Shown here one piece after another: positions 10,483-20,249 of a stretch of DNA of 64,000 nucleotides. The position numbers and the translations under genes are program-made. The stretch lies in NCBI RefSeq assembly GCF_002086455.1, contig NZ_MVHC01000001.1, forward strand, positions 124,001 through 188,000, given 5' to 3'. The first letter of the stretch is position 1. Each line of letters begins with the position of its first letter. The stretch is from Mycolicibacter algericus DSM 45454 (GTDB taxonomy: Bacteria > Actinomycetota > Actinomycetes > Mycobacteriales > Mycobacteriaceae). Under the pieces are notes generated by a model. It made no database searches and was not told the origin of the DNA. It saw only the letters and a program-made list of their open reading frames with translations.

Positions 10483-10971
10483 GTGGACGACGAATCGTTT
10501 CAGCGCTTGGTCGCGATGCTGGACTACACCATGTTCGTGGTGACCACTGCGGCCGACGGTCATGCCTCGGGATGTCTGGTCGGGTTCGCCACCCAGGCCA
10601 GCCTGCAGCCACCGCGGTTTCTGGTCGGGATGTCCGAACGCAACCACACCTTCAGGGTCGCAGCCCGATCCGACCATTTGGCCGTTCATGTCCTGTCGCG
10701 CCGTGACATGGAGCTCGCCCGGCTTTTCGGCGGCCGAACCGGGGACGACATCGACAAATTCGAGCACTGCTCCTGGCACAGCGGCCCCGCCGGCATGCCG
10801 ATCCTGGACGACGCGCCGGCATGGTTCGTCGGCAAGACGCTGAGCCGTATCGAACTCGGCGACCACCTGGGTTATCTGCTGGAACCGATCGCCGGGTACG
10901 CACCCCCGCGCACCGGCGGCCTACTGGCGTTCTGCGACGTCGGCGACATCGAAGCGGGCCACGACGCCTGA
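10483..10971 (+). CDS. Flavin reductase-like, FMN-binding split-barrel protein
   Basis: Protein of 162 residues with the flavin reductase-like fold: TMFVVTTAADGHASGCLVGFATQASLQPPRFLVGMSERNHTF spans residues 14-55, where the family binds FMN. Such proteins supply reduced flavin to monooxygenases or act as standalone oxidoreductases; the substrate here is unknown. GTG at 10483 is the best start; the nearby ATG at 10475 is in another frame. It is preceded by 75 non-coding bases and ends 30 bases before a gene running the other way. Confidence 0.75.
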   Translation: MDDESFQRLVAMLDYTMFVVTTAADGHASGCLVGFATQASLQPPRFLVGMSERNHTFRVAARSDHLAVHVLSRRDMELARLFGGRTGDDIDKFEHCSWHSGPAGMPILDDAPAWFVGKTLSRIELGDHLGYLLEPIAGYAPPRTGGLLAFCDVGDIEAGHDA

Positions 10972-11000
10972 AGAAGCCCGAGCCGGAAGTCGCTCCGTGC

Positions 11001-11993
11001 TCAGCCGGGTTGCCGCACCGCCAGGCCGGCAGCGGTGTAGATCGCGTCGATGACGGTCATGTTCTCGATCGCGTCCTCCGGCGTGGTCCGCACCGGCGCG
11101 CCGCGCAGCACGGCGTCGGCGAACGCATCGAGCTGATAGGCATACGACGCCCGGTGGCCGAACCGCTCGACGCGCCTGCCCTGCTCCGAGCGGACCCGCA
11201 ACCGGTGAAAGTACTGGGGCATCAGCGGGTTGAGCGCCCGCAGCTCGCCACGATCACCGATCACGCGGGCGCTGACCTGCAGCAGGTTCGATGACCACAG
11301 CGAGCAGCGAATCGCCCCGGTATGCCCGGCCGGGAACCGCAACTGCGCGGTCATGGCCCGGTCGATCTGGCGGTCGCGCAGTTTCGCCTGCGCGGAGACG
11401 ACTTCGGGCGTCGCCCCGCCAAAGGTGCGGACCATGTGCACCGGGTAACAGCCGGCGTCCATCAGCGCCCCGCCGGCCAGCGAGAGGTCGTAGCGGATGT
11501 CGGAGAACCGGGGCAGCGGGAAGCTCAGGGCGGCCTCCACCCGCTGCAGCGTTCCCAACTCCCCCGAGTCGATGATCTCCTCGATGCGCAATGTCATCGG
11601 GTGATAGCGGTAGTGGAACGCCTCCATCACGACCCGGTCGGTCTTGGCCGTGACCGCCGCGATCTCGCGGGCCTCGTCGGCATTGGCGGTGAACGGCTTT
11701 TCGCACAGCACGTGCTTTCCGCCGGCCAGCGCCGCCCGCGTCCACCGCCCGTGCAGGTTGTTGGGCAGCGGGTTGTAGACCGCATCGACCTCCGGGTCGG
11801 CGATCAGCGCGTCATAGCTGTCGTGGACCCGACCGATGCCGTGCTTGGCGGCGAACGCCCGCGCCCGCCCGGCGTCACGCGCCGCGACCGCGCTCACCAC
11901 CACCTCGGGGTTGTCGGCAGCGGGTTTCAGCAACGCCACCGGGGTGATCCGCGCGGCGCCGAGCACGCCGATCCGCAGTACCGGCCGGCTCAT
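11001..11993 (-). CDS. Gfo/Idh/MocA-family NAD(P)-dependent oxidoreductase
   Basis: Typical sugar-type dehydrogenase: N-terminal Rossmann fold with GVLGAARI at residues 9-16, then the family signature EKPF in GKHVLCEKPFTANADEA near residue 95, and a C-terminal alpha/beta domain with the DAGCYPVHM segment near residue 180. The oxidised substrate cannot be named. Its ATG overlaps the stop of the PIG-L deacetylase gene upstream (ATGA), so the two are co-translated, and both lie downstream of a TetR regulator on the same strand. Confidence 0.85.
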   Translation of the reverse strand: MSRPVLRIGVLGAARITPVALLKPAADNPEVVVSAVAARDAGRARAFAAKHGIGRVHDSYDALIADPEVDAVYNPLPNNLHGRWTRAALAGGKHVLCEKPFTANADEAREIAAVTAKTDRVVMEAFHYRYHPMTLRIEEIIDSGELGTLQRVEAALSFPLPRFSDIRYDLSLAGGALMDAGCYPVHMVRTFGGATPEVVSAQAKLRDRQIDRAMTAQLRFPAGHTGAIRCSLWSSNLLQVSARVIGDRGELRALNPLMPQYFHRLRVRSEQGRRVERFGHRASYAYQLDAFADAVLRGAPVRTTPEDAIENMTVIDAIYTAAGLAVRQPG

Positions 11994-12685
11994 CGGGCCG
12001 TGGTCCGTTGCAGACTGAACCCGGCCACCCGCGCGCCATGCTGCGCCGGTGTCGTCATGTCGATCACCGCGCGCGCCTGCTCGCGCACCGGGGTGTCGGG
12101 ATCGAGCACAGCTAGATACACCTCGTGCGCGGCCAGGGCGTCTACCGCAGCATCCAGGTAGCCGTCCACGGCCTCGAGGTGGGTGGGGTCAGGCCCGTTC
12201 TGGAACAGCCAGCGCGGCGGCTTCTCCAGGGTGTCCCAGACGTCGGTGACCGCGGCGGCGAACTCGATGTGGTCGCGTTGGTTGGGGGCGTTGGGGCCGA
12301 ACTGCGCGCCGCCGTAGATGCTCACCACCACCTCGGGGCGGACCTCGGTGATCACCGCGGCGATCTTGGCGCGCAACTCCGGCGTGTTACGGATATCGCC
12401 GTCGGGGAAGTCCCAGAAGTCGACCCCCTCTTCCGGATGCACACCCACGATAGCCGCCGCCCGCCGCTGCTCGGCCTCCCGGAGCGGCCCGGCCTGCTGC
12501 GGTGGCATTCCCTCGATACCGGCCTCGCCACGGCAGGCCAGCGCGTAGCGGACGGTCTTGCCCGCCGCGGTCCACTTGGCCACGGCGGCGGCCATCCCGT
12601 ACTCGGGATCGTCGGGATGGGGCACCAGCACCAGCAGCGATGCCCACTCGGCCGGGAAGGGCTGCGGTTGCATCGACGCCGACAT
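11990..12685 (-). CDS. PIG-L family deacetylase (LmbE-like)
   Basis: Zinc-dependent N-acetyl-sugar deacetylase family that includes MshB and Mca. The metal motif PHPDDPE is at residues 22-28 and a histidine of the second half-site is in QRDHIEFA near residue 139. Length 231 residues matches the short members of the family. The substrate is not known; it is not MshB or Mca, which are longer. It lies four bases after the TetR gene and overlaps the oxidoreductase, forming a three-gene minus-strand unit. Confidence 0.85.
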   Translation of the reverse strand: MSASMQPQPFPAEWASLLVLVPHPDDPEYGMAAAVAKWTAAGKTVRYALACRGEAGIEGMPPQQAGPLREAEQRRAAAIVGVHPEEGVDFWDFPDGDIRNTPELRAKIAAVITEVRPEVVVSIYGGAQFGPNAPNQRDHIEFAAAVTDVWDTLEKPPRWLFQNGPDPTHLEAVDGYLDAAVDALAAHEVYLAVLDPDTPVREQARAVIDMTTPAQHGARVAGFSLQRTTAR

Positions 12686-12689
12686 CGTC

Positions 12690-13292
12690 TTATGCCATCA
12701 CGCCGTGGGCGACGATGGCGGCGGTTCGTTCCACCCAGTCGTCACCGAGATCCTCATCGGGCCGCAGCATCATGCCCAGCAGCGTTGCACCGCCGATCAA
12801 TTCGACCAGCCGGTCGGGGTCGACGTCGGGTCGGGCGTCGCCGCGGCTCACCGAATCGGCCACCCAGTGACGCATCACCTCGAAAAGGCCCGTGAAGCGT
12901 TCGAGGATGCGCGCGGTCAACTCCGCGTTGCCGGCCATGTCGCCGATCAGGCCGGGCAGCGCGGCCCGCACCACCGGGTTGGTGAACGCGTCGCGCGCAC
13001 CGGCCATCATCGCCCGGAGGTCCCCTGACACGTCGCCGGGCGGCGTGGTCACCGCACTCGGTGGCACCGAAAACGCGGCCTCGTGCACCAGTTCGGCCTT
13101 GCTGGGCCACCGGCGGTACAGCGCGGTCTTGGTCGTGCCGGCTCGCTCCGCGACGGCCGCCAGGCTCAGATTCGAATATCCGACTTCGACAACCAGTTCC
13201 GCGGCAGCCTGCAATATGGCAGCGTCAATACGGGGATCGCGAGGCCGTCCGGCGCCGGACCCCTTGTCAACCGCTGAAGGTTCTGCTTTCAT
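12690..13292 (-). CDS. TetR-family transcriptional regulator (Rv3167c-like)
   Basis: One-domain repressor with an N-terminal helix-turn-helix (residues 20-66; TTKTALYRRWPSKAELV is the recognition region) and a variable ligand-binding half. It is divergent from the Rv3168-like gene, exactly the arrangement of Rv3167c/Rv3168 in M. tuberculosis, where the Rv3167c mutant is reported to alter PDIM and phagosome escape. Here the TetR gene is also the first of a unit with PIG-L and Gfo/Idh genes. An imperfect palindrome two bases upstream of its ATG is a likely autoregulatory operator. Confidence 0.88.
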   Translation of the reverse strand: MKAEPSAVDKGSGAGRPRDPRIDAAILQAAAELVVEVGYSNLSLAAVAERAGTTKTALYRRWPSKAELVHEAAFSVPPSAVTTPPGDVSGDLRAMMAGARDAFTNPVVRAALPGLIGDMAGNAELTARILERFTGLFEVMRHWVADSVSRGDARPDVDPDRLVELIGGATLLGMMLRPDEDLGDDWVERTAAIVAHGVMA

Positions 13293-13293
13293 A

Positions 13294-13312
13294 ACGCTAC
13301 CTGTCGTATCGT
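13294..13312. promoter_or_regulatory. Candidate operator for the TetR regulator
   Basis: Inverted repeat with arms ACGCTAC and GTATCGT (six of seven positions complementary) around a five-base centre, in the 52-base divergent region between the TetR gene and the Rv3168-like gene. The size and position fit a TetR operator. The remaining divergent sequence is AT-rich and ends with GGAGGGG, the ribosome site of the plus-strand gene at 13345. Confidence 0.4.
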
Positions 13313-13329
13313 AATTAGCTCAAGCTTAA

Positions 13330-14483
<1,154 letters not shown>

Positions 14484-14484
<1 letters not shown>

Positions 14485-15602
14485 TGCTGGGACCACTCGA
14501 CGAATACCCGGTTCACCAACTGCCGCAACCGATCGCCTGGCCGGGTTCCTCGGATCGCAACTTCTACGATCGCTGCTACCTGAACGCCCATGACCGCACC
14601 GGGGACATCTTCGTGATCACCGGCTGCGGCTACTACCCCAACCTCGGTGTCAAGGACGCGTTCGTCTTGGTACGGCGCGGCGACACCCAGACCGCGGTGC
14701 ACCTGTCGGATGCCATCGATCAGGATCGGCTCAACCAGCACGTCGGGGCCTACCGCATCGAGGTCACCGATCCGCTGCGCTCGCTGCGAGTGATCCTCGA
14801 GGAGACCGAGGGCATCGCGCTCGACCTGCGCTGGCAGGGCCTGTTCGACGCCGTGCAGGAACAGCCGCACATCCTGCGGTCCGGTAACCGGGTGACCCTG
14901 GATGCGCAGCGCTTCGCCCAGCTGGGTTCCTGGAGTGGGCAGATCGTGATCGACGGCGAGCAGATCACCGTCGACCCGTCGGTGTGGATCGGGTCGCGCG
15001 ACCGGTCCTGGGGTATCCGCCCGGTCGGCGAACGCGAACCGGCAGGCCGGCCCGCCGACCCGCCGTTCGACGGCATGTGGTGGCTGTATGTGCCGATTGC
15101 GTTCGACGATTTCGCGGTGGTGATGATCATCCAGGAGGAGCCCGACGGTTTCCGCTCACTCAACGACTGCACCAGGATCTGGCGTGATGGCCGCGTCGAG
15201 CAGCTGGGCTGGCCGCGGGTGACCACCCGCTACCGTTCCGGCACCCGCATCGCGACCGGTGCCACCATCGAGGCGACCCGGCCGGACGGCACCCCGGTGA
15301 TCTTCGAGGTGGAATCCAAACTGCCGGTGCCGATTCACGTCGGCGGCGGATACGGCGGCGACAGCGACTGGCTGCACGGGGAATGGAAGGGTGAGAAGTT
15401 CAGCGAGCGGCTGACCTACGACATGACCGATCCGGCGGTCATCGCGCGCACCAGTTTCGGGATGATCGACCATGTCGGGCGTGCGGTGTGCCGCGAGGGC
15501 GACGCCAACGCCCCGGTGGAGGGCTGGGGACTCTACGAGCACGGTGTGCTGGGCCGCCACGACCCGACGGGATTCCCCGACTGGGTCACCATGGCGCCCT
15601 AG
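14484..15602 (+). CDS. Conserved hypothetical protein (Rv3169-like)
   Basis: Soluble protein of 372 residues with no signal peptide or membrane segment. It is recognised by position and sequence as the partner of Rv3168 in mycobacteria (Rv3169, about 374 residues). The N-terminal half has DRNFYDRCYLNAHDRTGDIFVITG and a beta-rich arrangement with SGQIVIDGEQITVD; the pattern recalls the calycin-like hydroxyneurosporene synthase/AttH fold, but that is a guess. Function unknown. The stop codon overlaps by three bases with the stop of the convergent F420-type oxidoreductase. Confidence 0.8.
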
Positions 15603-16597
15603 CTCAGTTCGCTGACGATCGCCCCGACGACCGCCGGGGCGATCGGCGCGGCCTGGTAGACACAGACCGTCTCGGCGATGCCGTCGACCCGGTCGCGGAT
15701 GCGCGCGGCCACCTGCGCCGGGGTGCCGCATGCGGCGATGGTGTGCAGGATCTCGTCGGTGATCGCTGCCCCCAGCTGCGCCCACTGCCCCTGTTTCGAT
15801 AACGCGTTGAGTTCGGGTTGCAGCGCTGCCCAGCCGTGGGCGGCCAGCACCGGGGCGTACGCGGGTGTGGACGCGTAGAAACCGAGCAGCATCCGGGTGG
15901 CGGCTTCGGCGGTCTCTCGCTCGGCGTCGGTGGCGCCGGTGGCCACGATGATTTCGGGCACCACCGCGAAGTCTTCTCGTGCGCGCCCCGCGTGTGCCAG
16001 CCCGTCGCGGACCGCGGCCATGGTGTTCTGGTGCAGGAATCGCTTGGTGGAGAACGGCATCACCAGCAGTCCATCGGCATGTTCGGCGGCCGCCCGGGTC
16101 AGCCGCGGTCCCAGGGCACCGACGTAGATCGGCGGGGCGCCGTACGGGTTCGGCCCCGGGCTGAACGTCGGCGTCATCAACGTGTGCCGGTAGTAGTGAC
16201 CGCGAAAGTCCAAGCGGGCGCCGGTGTTCCAGGATTCGAAGATCGCCCGAAGGGCGCCGACCAACTCGACCATGCGGTCCACCGGACGGTCGAAGGCCGC
16301 ACCGAACCGCTTCTCGATCTGCGCGCGCACCTGGGTGCCCAGCCCCAGGACGAACCGTCCGCCGCTGAGCAGCTGGTGGTCATTGGCCTGGTGCGCGAGG
16401 TGGATCGGGTTGCGCGGGAACGCGATCGCGACGTTGGTCATCAGGTCCAGGCCGCCGACACCGGCCGCCAGCGTCAGCGGCGCGAACACGTCGTGCGGGC
16501 CCTCGAAGGTGAAGACGCCGCTCACCCCGGCGTCGCGCAACTCGCGGGCCTGGTCGGCGACGCCGGTCAGTCCGCTCAGCGCCGTGAGGACCTTCAA
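15599..16597 (-). CDS. F420-dependent LLM-class oxidoreductase
   Basis: Luciferase-like monooxygenase fold protein of 332 residues that in mycobacteria normally uses coenzyme F420. Visible family blocks are GGLDLMTNVAIAFPRNP (about 48-64), LLSGGRFVLGLGTQVR (about 80) and PPIYVGALGPRLTRAAAEHADGLL near 155. It appears to start with TTG at 16597, five bases after the hydrolase stop, with the ribosome site buried in that gene, which suggests coupling to the hydrolase. The substrate is unknown. Its TAG and the stop of the Rv3169-like gene share the sequence CTAG. Confidence 0.82.
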   Translation of the reverse strand: MKVLTALSGLTGVADQARELRDAGVSGVFTFEGPHDVFAPLTLAAGVGGLDLMTNVAIAFPRNPIHLAHQANDHQLLSGGRFVLGLGTQVRAQIEKRFGAAFDRPVDRMVELVGALRAIFESWNTGARLDFRGHYYRHTLMTPTFSPGPNPYGAPPIYVGALGPRLTRAAAEHADGLLVMPFSTKRFLHQNTMAAVRDGLAHAGRAREDFAVVPEIIVATGATDAERETAEAATRMLLGFYASTPAYAPVLAAHGWAALQPELNALSKQGQWAQLGAAITDEILHTIAACGTPAQVAARIRDRVDGIAETVCVYQAAPIAPAVVGAIVSELS

Positions 16598-16602
16598 CGC
16601 CG

Positions 16603-17598
16603 TCAGGAGATGATTCCGCGGTCGGTTGTCATGCCGCCCGCCGATCCGCTGACCAGCTCGGCCAGGTCGCGAAGCTCGCGATTCACCACGGTGGGGTGTT
16701 CGAGGATCGAGCAGTGTCCCCCGCCGACCTCGACGAACTTCGTGAGGTTGGGCGCCAGGTCGGCGATGCGCCGCGACGCCACCATCGGCAGCAGCCGGTC
16801 ACGGGTGCTGCCGACAACCAGGGTGGGCACGGTCAGCCCGTCCAGGCTGAGGTAGGACGAGTAGCCGAGTGAGTCGACGAGAGTCCGCACCCAGTGGCCG
16901 CGGCCGACCGGCGGGGTGCGGGCGAACAGGTCGCAGATCAATGACGTGACAGCAGGATCGGCTTCACCGCCGACGGCGAGCATGTGCACGAATCGCCGGA
17001 CCGCCAAGTTCGCCGGACCGACGATCGGGACACTGCCGAACGTCAGCAGCGCCCGCCGCGCCGCCTGCACGCGCGCCCGCTGCAGCGGCGGCGCCACCGC
17101 AAACAGGTCGACCTCGGCCAGCAGGTTGCCGGTGGTGGTGTTGATCAATGCCACCGCGTCGGCGCGCTCCTCGACCCGGTGGCGATAGCGGTCCGACCAG
17201 GCACTGATCGCGATGCCGCCCATCGAATGCCCGGCGATGACGGCGCGCTCACCGGGCGCCAGGGTGGCCTCCAGCACCGAGTCCAGGTCGGATGCCAGGT
17301 GGGTCAGGGTGTATCCACCGCGTTTGGGCACCCCGCTGCTGCCGTGGCCGCGATGGTCATAGGCGATCACCCGGTAGTCCTTGGCCAGCTCGGCGATCTG
17401 GTTTCCCCAGACCCGAATGGCGCAGGTGATGCCGTGTGCCAGCACGATCGGGTACCCGTCTGCCGGGCCGAACACCTGGGTGTGGAGCTTGGTTCCGTCG
17501 GCGGCCCGGACCGCCATGGTGCGAGCGGGCGGTAACGCCGCCGGGATTGTGCGGGCGCCTCGGCGCCTGCTGGACCCCGAAGAACTCAGAGCACTCAT
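16603..17598 (-). CDS. Alpha/beta hydrolase, non-heme haloperoxidase-like (Rv3171c/Hpx-like)
   Basis: Serine hydrolase fold: oxyanion region LAHGITCAIRVWGNQI (about residue 55), YDHRGHGSSG, nucleophile elbow GHSMGG (about 120-125), a late aspartate in VVGSTRDRLLP and a histidine in GGGHCSILEHP. Position after Rv3167c-3169 orthologues matches M. tuberculosis hpx (Rv3171c); the aofH gene that lies between them there is absent here. The frame is open much further upstream, but ATG 17598 has a GAGGTGG site and the upstream part is only antisense to the next gene. The first 30 residues are Ser/Arg rich and may not be structured. Confidence 0.82.
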   Translation of the reverse strand: MSALSSSGSSRRRGARTIPAALPPARTMAVRAADGTKLHTQVFGPADGYPIVLAHGITCAIRVWGNQIAELAKDYRVIAYDHRGHGSSGVPKRGGYTLTHLASDLDSVLEATLAPGERAVIAGHSMGGIAISAWSDRYRHRVEERADAVALINTTTGNLLAEVDLFAVAPPLQRARVQAARRALLTFGSVPIVGPANLAVRRFVHMLAVGGEADPAVTSLICDLFARTPPVGRGHWVRTLVDSLGYSSYLSLDGLTVPTLVVGSTRDRLLPMVASRRIADLAPNLTKFVEVGGGHCSILEHPTVVNRELRDLAELVSGSAGGMTTDRGIIS

Positions 17599-17615
17599 CG
17601 CCACCTCATCGAAAG

Positions 17616-17633
17616 TGCGGCAACGCTGCCGCA
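17616..17633. repeat. 18-base palindrome upstream of the hydrolase
   Basis: Perfect inverted repeat with arms TGCGGCA and TGCCGCA around ACGC, 18 bases upstream of the hydrolase ATG in the divergent region with the MDR oxidoreductase gene. It could be an operator or a 5'-leader hairpin. No dedicated regulator gene is adjacent. Confidence 0.4.
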
Positions 17634-17694
17634 TCGCGAGTCTACGCCGAGGTGGTTTAGGTTTTTCCTCAGCCACTACATACGGAGGTCGCCC

Positions 17695-18669
17695 ATGCGC
17701 GCGGTACAGATATCCCAGCTCGACGGACCGGCAGCCGCCCGGGTGGTCGATCTCGACGAGCCGTCCGGCGACGACATGGTCATCATCGACGTGCACGCCG
17801 CCGGAGTGGCCTTCCCCGATGTGCTGCAGTCCCGCGGGCTCTACCAGCACAAACCCGAGCTGCCGTTCGTGCCGGGCGGGGAGGCCGCCGGGGTGGTTCG
17901 CAGCGCCCCCGCGGGCGCGCATGTGCGCGCCGGGGACCGGGTGGCCGCGCTGACCATGCTCAACGGCGCGATGGCGCAGGTGATCGCCCTGCCCGCCGAG
18001 CAGGTGTTCAAGCTGCCTGACGTGGTGTCGTTCGAGGCCGGCGCCGGACTGCTGTTCAACGACCTCACAGTGCTGTTCGCGCTGACCACCCGCGGCAAGC
18101 TGTCGCAGGGCGCCACGGTGCTGGTGCACGGCGCCGCCGGCGGCATCGGCACCTCGACGCTGCGGCTGGCGGAGCCGCTGGGGGCGTCGCGGGTGATCGC
18201 CGTGGTCTCCACCGAGGCCAAGGCCGAGGTGGCCCGGGCCGCCGGCGCCACCGACACGGTGTTGGCCGACGGATTCCGCGGCGCGGTGTCCGAGTTGACC
18301 GGCGGCAAGGGTGTGGATCTGATACTCGACCCGGTCGGCGGTGACCGGTTCACCGACTCGCTGCGGTCGTTGGCGCCCGGCGGAAAACTGCTGGTGGTGG
18401 GGTTCACCGGCGGTGAGATTCCCACGGTGAAGGTGAACCGGCTGCTGCTGAACAACATCGACGTGGTCGGCGTCGGGTGGGGGGCGTGGGTGATGTCGCA
18501 TCCCGGCGAGCTGCAGCGGCAATGGGACACCCTGGAGCAGCTGTTGGCCTCGGGGACGGTGTCGGCGCCGCAACCCGAGGTGTTTGCCCTGGAGGATGCC
18601 GCTGACGCGCTGGCAGCGTTGGAGCACCGCACCGCCGCCGGCAAAGTCGTGCTGCGGATGCGCGACTAG
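17695..18669 (+). CDS. Medium-chain dehydrogenase/reductase, quinone oxidoreductase-like
   Basis: NADPH-dependent MDR-family enzyme of 324 residues without zinc ligands. The substrate-side segment GGEAAGVV is at about residue 60, and the cofactor motif VLVHGAAGGIGTSTLRLA near residue 142 has the AxxGxxG pattern of quinone oxidoreductases; GGKGVDLILDPVGGDRF follows near 205. Such enzymes reduce quinones or enoyl compounds. ATG 17695 is preceded by ACGGAGG at a good distance. It is divergent from the hydrolase and convergent with a MerR gene; the 82 bases after it show no convincing terminator. Confidence 0.85.
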   Translation: MRAVQISQLDGPAAARVVDLDEPSGDDMVIIDVHAAGVAFPDVLQSRGLYQHKPELPFVPGGEAAGVVRSAPAGAHVRAGDRVAALTMLNGAMAQVIALPAEQVFKLPDVVSFEAGAGLLFNDLTVLFALTTRGKLSQGATVLVHGAAGGIGTSTLRLAEPLGASRVIAVVSTEAKAEVARAAGATDTVLADGFRGAVSELTGGKGVDLILDPVGGDRFTDSLRSLAPGGKLLVVGFTGGEIPTVKVNRLLLNNIDVVGVGWGAWVMSHPGELQRQWDTLEQLLASGTVSAPQPEVFALEDAADALAALEHRTAAGKVVLRMRD

Positions 18670-18751
18670 GCCGCCGGGTCGTCGTGCGTGCCCGGTGCGA
18701 AGTAGTCGAACGCGGGTGGGTCGACGCCGATGACATTGGTGCGGCATGGGG

Positions 18752-19135
18752 CTACGTGTCGGCATCGGCAATGCGCGCCTTGAACTCCGGGCACTCGACC
18801 AGCGGGGTGTGGGTGCAGGTCACGGCATGGATGAGGCTGTCGCGCATCCGGGTGAGCCGGGCGATCTCCTCGTCGAGTTGGTGGGCCTTCTCGGCCATTC
18901 GCGCCCGCAATTCGGTGTCGCTGGGCGTGGCCCGCAGGAACCGCTCGATCTGGGCAAGGGTGAACCCGGCCGCCTTGGCGCAGCTGATCAGCGCGAGCCG
19001 GTCGAGCACCGCGGGTTCGTAGGTGCGGCGCAGGCCGTTGCGTTCGCCCGAGCTGATCAGCCCCCGCCGCTCATAGAACCTCAGCGCCGATGACGCCAAG
19101 CCGGACCGGGTGGCCACTTCGGCGATGTCCAGCAT
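18752..19135 (-). CDS. MerR-family transcriptional regulator
   Basis: Protein of 127 residues: winged helix-turn-helix at 1-70 (LDIAEVATRSGLASSALRFYERRGLI) followed by a dimerisation coiled coil at about 76-103. Cysteines sit at 52, 107 and 115; the terminal pair in CTHTPLVEC could bind a metal or sense oxidation, but it does not match the MerR, CueR or SoxR patterns. It is divergent from the esterase gene at 19214, and a perfect palindrome between them is the obvious target, so control of that esterase and of itself is likely. Confidence 0.85.
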   Translation of the reverse strand: MLDIAEVATRSGLASSALRFYERRGLISSGERNGLRRTYEPAVLDRLALISCAKAAGFTLAQIERFLRATPSDTELRARMAEKAHQLDEEIARLTRMRDSLIHAVTCTHTPLVECPEFKARIADADT

Positions 19136-19145
19136 GGCCTTCTCC

Positions 19146-19176
19146 TTGACTTGAAGTGCGGTTCAAGTCAGAGACT
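19146..19176 (+). promoter_or_regulatory. MerR-type operator within a 19-base promoter spacer
   Basis: Perfect inverted repeat at 19147-19170 with nine-base arms TGACTTGAA and TTCAAGTCA and a six-base centre. It overlaps a possible -35 TTGACT (19146-19151) and lies before GAGACT (19171-19176), a possible -10, with a 19-base spacer. Long spacers spanned by the operator are the hallmark of MerR-activated promoters. It drives the esterase gene on the plus strand and faces the MerR gene on the other side. Confidence 0.7.
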
Positions 19177-19213
19177 AGCGAGGAACCGCCCGCAAGGAAA
19201 GGAGTCCGACGTC

Positions 19214-20131
19214 ATGCCACTCCACCCACAGGCCCAAGACCACCTCGACCGCTTGGCCGGCACCAACTTCGCCGACCTGCACACCTTCGCTCCCCAACAG
19301 GTCCGACACGCCATGGGCCTGCTGACCCAAAGCCTGGGCACCGGCGAGTCCGTCGCCAGCGTTCGGGATCGCATCATCGCGACGCAAGCCGGCGATCTGC
19401 CGGTCCGGATCTATCACCCGCAGCCCGACGAGTCACGCCCGGTCATCGTCTTCTTCCACGGCGGCGGCTTCGTGCTCGGCGACCTCGACACCCACGACGG
19501 ACTGGCCCGGGCACTGGCAAACCGCACCGGCCGGGTCGTCGTCTCCGTCGACTATCCGCTGGCCCCCGAACACAAATACCCGGCAGCGATCAACGCCGGC
19601 TTCGCGGCCACGACCTGGGTGGCCGACCACGCCGTCGACTTCGGCGGCGACGGCACGAACATCGCCGTCGCCGGTGACAGTGCGGGGGGAAACCTGGCTG
19701 CCGTAGTCGCCCTGATGGCCCGCGACACCGGCGGGCCCGCTATCGCCCATCAGGTTCTGATCTACCCCGACGTGGATTTTCGGCGATCGAACGTCTCGAT
19801 CCGGGAGCTCGCCGGCAAGTACGGCAACATCAGCCGGGCGACCCAGCAGTGGTTCATGGACCACTACCTCGCCGGCGAGCACCAGAAGCTCGAGGAATAC
19901 GTCTCGCCGCTGCTGGCCCCCAGCCTGCACCAGCTGCCGCCGGCGTTCATCGTCACCGCCGAATTCGACGCACTGCGCGATGAGGGCGAACAGTACGGTG
20001 CGCGACTGCGCCAGGCGGGAGTTCGCGTCAGCGTCAAGCGCTACGACGGCATGATCCACGAATTCATCCGCTGGCCGTTCGACGACGCCGACCGGGCGCT
20101 CGACGACATCGCGGCCGCGCTGGCGTCGTAG
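19214..20131 (+). CDS. Alpha/beta hydrolase fold-3 esterase (hormone-sensitive lipase family)
   Basis: Carboxylesterase of 305 residues. The HSL signature HGGGF is at 82-86, the nucleophile is Ser156 in GDSAGG, and the acid and histidine are in AEFDALRDEG and MIHEF near the C-terminus. The frame is open further upstream to 19151 but ATG 19214 follows AAGGAAAGGAG and clears the MerR operator, so it is preferred. No signal peptide is present. The gene precedes a Baeyer-Villiger monooxygenase, whose ester products it could hydrolyse (inference). Confidence 0.87.
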   Translation: MPLHPQAQDHLDRLAGTNFADLHTFAPQQVRHAMGLLTQSLGTGESVASVRDRIIATQAGDLPVRIYHPQPDESRPVIVFFHGGGFVLGDLDTHDGLARALANRTGRVVVSVDYPLAPEHKYPAAINAGFAATTWVADHAVDFGGDGTNIAVAGDSAGGNLAAVVALMARDTGGPAIAHQVLIYPDVDFRRSNVSIRELAGKYGNISRATQQWFMDHYLAGEHQKLEEYVSPLLAPSLHQLPPAFIVTAEFDALRDEGEQYGARLRQAGVRVSVKRYDGMIHEFIRWPFDDADRALDDIAAALAS

Positions 20132-20168
20132 CGCAGACCGGGAGCTGCGTCGACCGCTGCCGTAGACG

Positions 20169-20218
20169 TTGTGTCTGGCAAAATATCGCCTAGTCTGTTC
20201 ACTGGACGCTATGTCCAG
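20169..20218 (+). promoter_or_regulatory. Promoter and operator of the BVMO-TetR-AtoE unit
   Basis: The 118 bases between the esterase and the BVMO hold TTGTGT (20169-20174) and TAGTCT (20191-20196), a plausible promoter with a 16-base spacer. Immediately downstream is a perfect palindrome, CTGGAC at 20202-20207 and GTCCAG at 20213-20218 with a five-base centre, covering the expected transcription start. A repressor there would block initiation; the TetR encoded as the second gene of the unit is the natural candidate. Confidence 0.5.
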
Positions 20219-20249
20219 CGAGATCGGATGATGCGAGGAGCACGACGCG

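Noticed and set aside
16603..18771. A 722-codon open frame on the minus strand extending the hydrolase upstream
   Set aside because: The part above 17598 is antisense to the MDR oxidoreductase gene; the ATG at 17598 has a ribosome site and begins the conserved fold.
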